6,290 nt of DNA from Campylobacterota bacterium (GTDB taxonomy: Bacteria; Campylobacterota; Campylobacteria; Campylobacterales; Sulfurovaceae). The stretch is from the NCBI GenBank assembly GCA_015488875.1, contig WFMX01000117.1, forward strand, positions 1 through 6,290, read 5' to 3'. The translations under genes were made by a program, and so were the position numbers. Below the pieces are notes generated by a model that was not told where the DNA came from, made no database searches, and worked only from the letters and a program-made list of their open reading frames with translations. Below, piece after piece: positions 5,308 to 6,290 of the stretch (within the stretch, counting starts at the first letter, position 1; each line of letters opens with the position of its first letter).

Positions 5308-6290
5308 ATGAAAAAAAATCGTATCGGAAAGATATTTACAGTTGGACTACTTGCTATGTTGAGTAGTTCAAGCCTTGTATCAGCCCAAGCAGACAAACCA
5401 CAACAGACACTCTACTATGGTGGAGATATCATCACTATGGAGGGTGATAAGCCCAATTATGTGGAAGCAGTCATGCAAAGAGATGGAAAAATCATCTATG
5501 TCGGTAAAAAGGCAGACGCAGTCAATAACTTCGCGGGCAAAACTATAGAAGTTGACCTCAAAGGCAAGACAATGATGCCAGGGTTTATCGAGCCACATTT
5601 GCACCCACTTATAGCCGCTATTTTACTCTCTGGAGATATAGTAGCACCGCATGATTGGGATGTACCAGATGGTATCAAGAAGGGAGTTGAAGGGCATGAT
5701 GCCTATATCGCACGGCTTAAAGAGTCTATTGCAAAGTATGGTAAAAAAGATGATGTACTCTTCATATGGGGTTATCATCCACTATGGCATGGAGAATTAA
5801 ACCGTGATATACTCAATAAAATATCTCCAGATATTCCTGTCGCTGTACTGCACCGCTCTTTTCATGAAGTGTTCCTAAATGATGCCGCCATTAAACTTTT
5901 CAAGATCAAAGAAGAAGATTATAAAGACAACCCACAAGTGGAGTGGAGCAAGGGTCACTTCTTTGAGGGTGGATGGCAAGCTCTAGGTCCCAAAATAGCA
6001 CCATTTATGCTAAATCCTGTGAAGTATAAAAAGGGCTTGGCGGATATGACGAAGCTTATGGAAAAAAATGGTATTACGACCATAGACGAACCAGGTTTTC
6101 CAAATGTTGACTTTGACATGGAATATGACTTATTGAAGTCTGAAATGGACAAAAAACCAGCGTATGAAATCTATAATATTTTAAATGCTGGAGCATTGAC
6201 CGCTGTCAAGGGTAGCATAGAAAAAGCAACGGAGTTTATGGAAAAGACTCCAGCTAAATACAATACCGACAACATCAAAATACTACCAAA
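5308..6290 (+). CDS. Exported amidohydrolase (Amidohydrolase_3/YtcJ-like), 3' end outside the window
   Basis: The frame stays open from the ATG at 5308 to the window end, giving 327 codons of a protein that normally exceeds 500 residues, so the C-terminal part is missing. A signal peptide is clear: KKNR, a hydrophobic core (11-18) and A26-Q27-A28 before Asp29. Then come the beta-sandwich start TLYYGGDIITME (34-45), VGKKADAV (66-73) and the metal-binding MPGFIEPHLHP (90-100) with His97 and His99 as the HxH pair. Glu95 stands where Asp is common. Further family marks are IWGYHPLWHG, the HRSFHEVFLND stretch (182-192, with His186 and Asn191) and NGITTIDEP. The enzyme should hydrolyse a C-N or related bond in the periplasm using metal; the substrate is unknown. 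AAAGGAAG precedes the start, and the lipoprotein stop is 12 bp upstream, so co-transcription is likely. Confidence 0.85.
   Translation, partial: MKKNRIGKIFTVGLLAMLSSSSLVSAQADKPQQTLYYGGDIITMEGDKPNYVEAVMQRDGKIIYVGKKADAVNNFAGKTIEVDLKGKTMMPGFIEPHLHPLIAAILLSGDIVAPHDWDVPDGIKKGVEGHDAYIARLKESIAKYGKKDDVLFIWGYHPLWHGELNRDILNKISPDIPVAVLHRSFHEVFLNDAAIKLFKIKEEDYKDNPQVEWSKGHFFEGGWQALGPKIAPFMLNPVKYKKGLADMTKLMEKNGITTIDEPGFPNVDFDMEYDLLKSEMDKKPAYEIYNILNAGALTAVKGSIEKATEFMEKTPAKYNTDNIKILP

Noticed and set aside
4570..6152. - strand open frames inside the lipoprotein and amidohydrolase genes
   Set aside because: They lie antisense to genes with clear domains and have no ribosome site or family resemblance.

Overview
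The window is AT-rich bacterial DNA with heavy use of ATA (Ile), AGA (Arg) and CTA (Leu) codons. From codon use, the hemL plus AtpI/AtpZ-like neighbourhood and the style of the outer-membrane protein, I infer a Campylobacterota genome, perhaps a Sulfurovum/Sulfurimonas-like marine sulfur oxidiser. The phylum is an inference from family knowledge and no search was run.

Layout. Positions 1-239 are intergenic with no convincing gene. They hold a palindrome resembling REP elements, a long-range 9-bp inverted repeat and a 9-bp direct repeat. A sigma70-like promoter at 240-269 leads into a + strand pseudouridine synthase without an S4 domain (303-884). It ends 8 bp from a convergent, tightly packed - strand operon, read right to left: hemL (3035-1749), a two-helix AtpI/AtpZ-like protein (1748-1455) and an unrecognised membrane protein carrying a 15-bp tandem repeat (1474-893). 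The three genes abut or overlap, so co-transcription is very likely. The 475-bp gap 3036-3510 separates this operon from a divergent + strand unit and contains a near-consensus promoter far upstream of the next gene.

From 3511 to the right edge lie three + strand envelope genes with gaps of 15 and 12 bp: a small outer-membrane beta-barrel, a lipoprotein with a proline-rich stalk, two PKD-like domains and a bacterial Ig-like (Big_2) domain, and an exported amidohydrolase cut off by the window edge. All three products carry export signals, so this looks like a cell-surface/periplasm cassette: a barrel in the outer membrane, a stalked lipoprotein of adhesin-like architecture and a secreted metal-dependent hydrolase. 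The shared job is not evident from sequence.

hemL supplies 5-aminolevulinate for haem. The pseudouridine synthase modifies RNA, most likely rRNA. No tRNA, rRNA, CRISPR array, transposase or confident terminator was seen. The most unusual items are the palindromic intergenic element on the left, the pentapeptide repeat with the GAT-repeat start/stop overlap in the hemL operon, the long leader or possible small RNA in the central gap, and the envelope trio.
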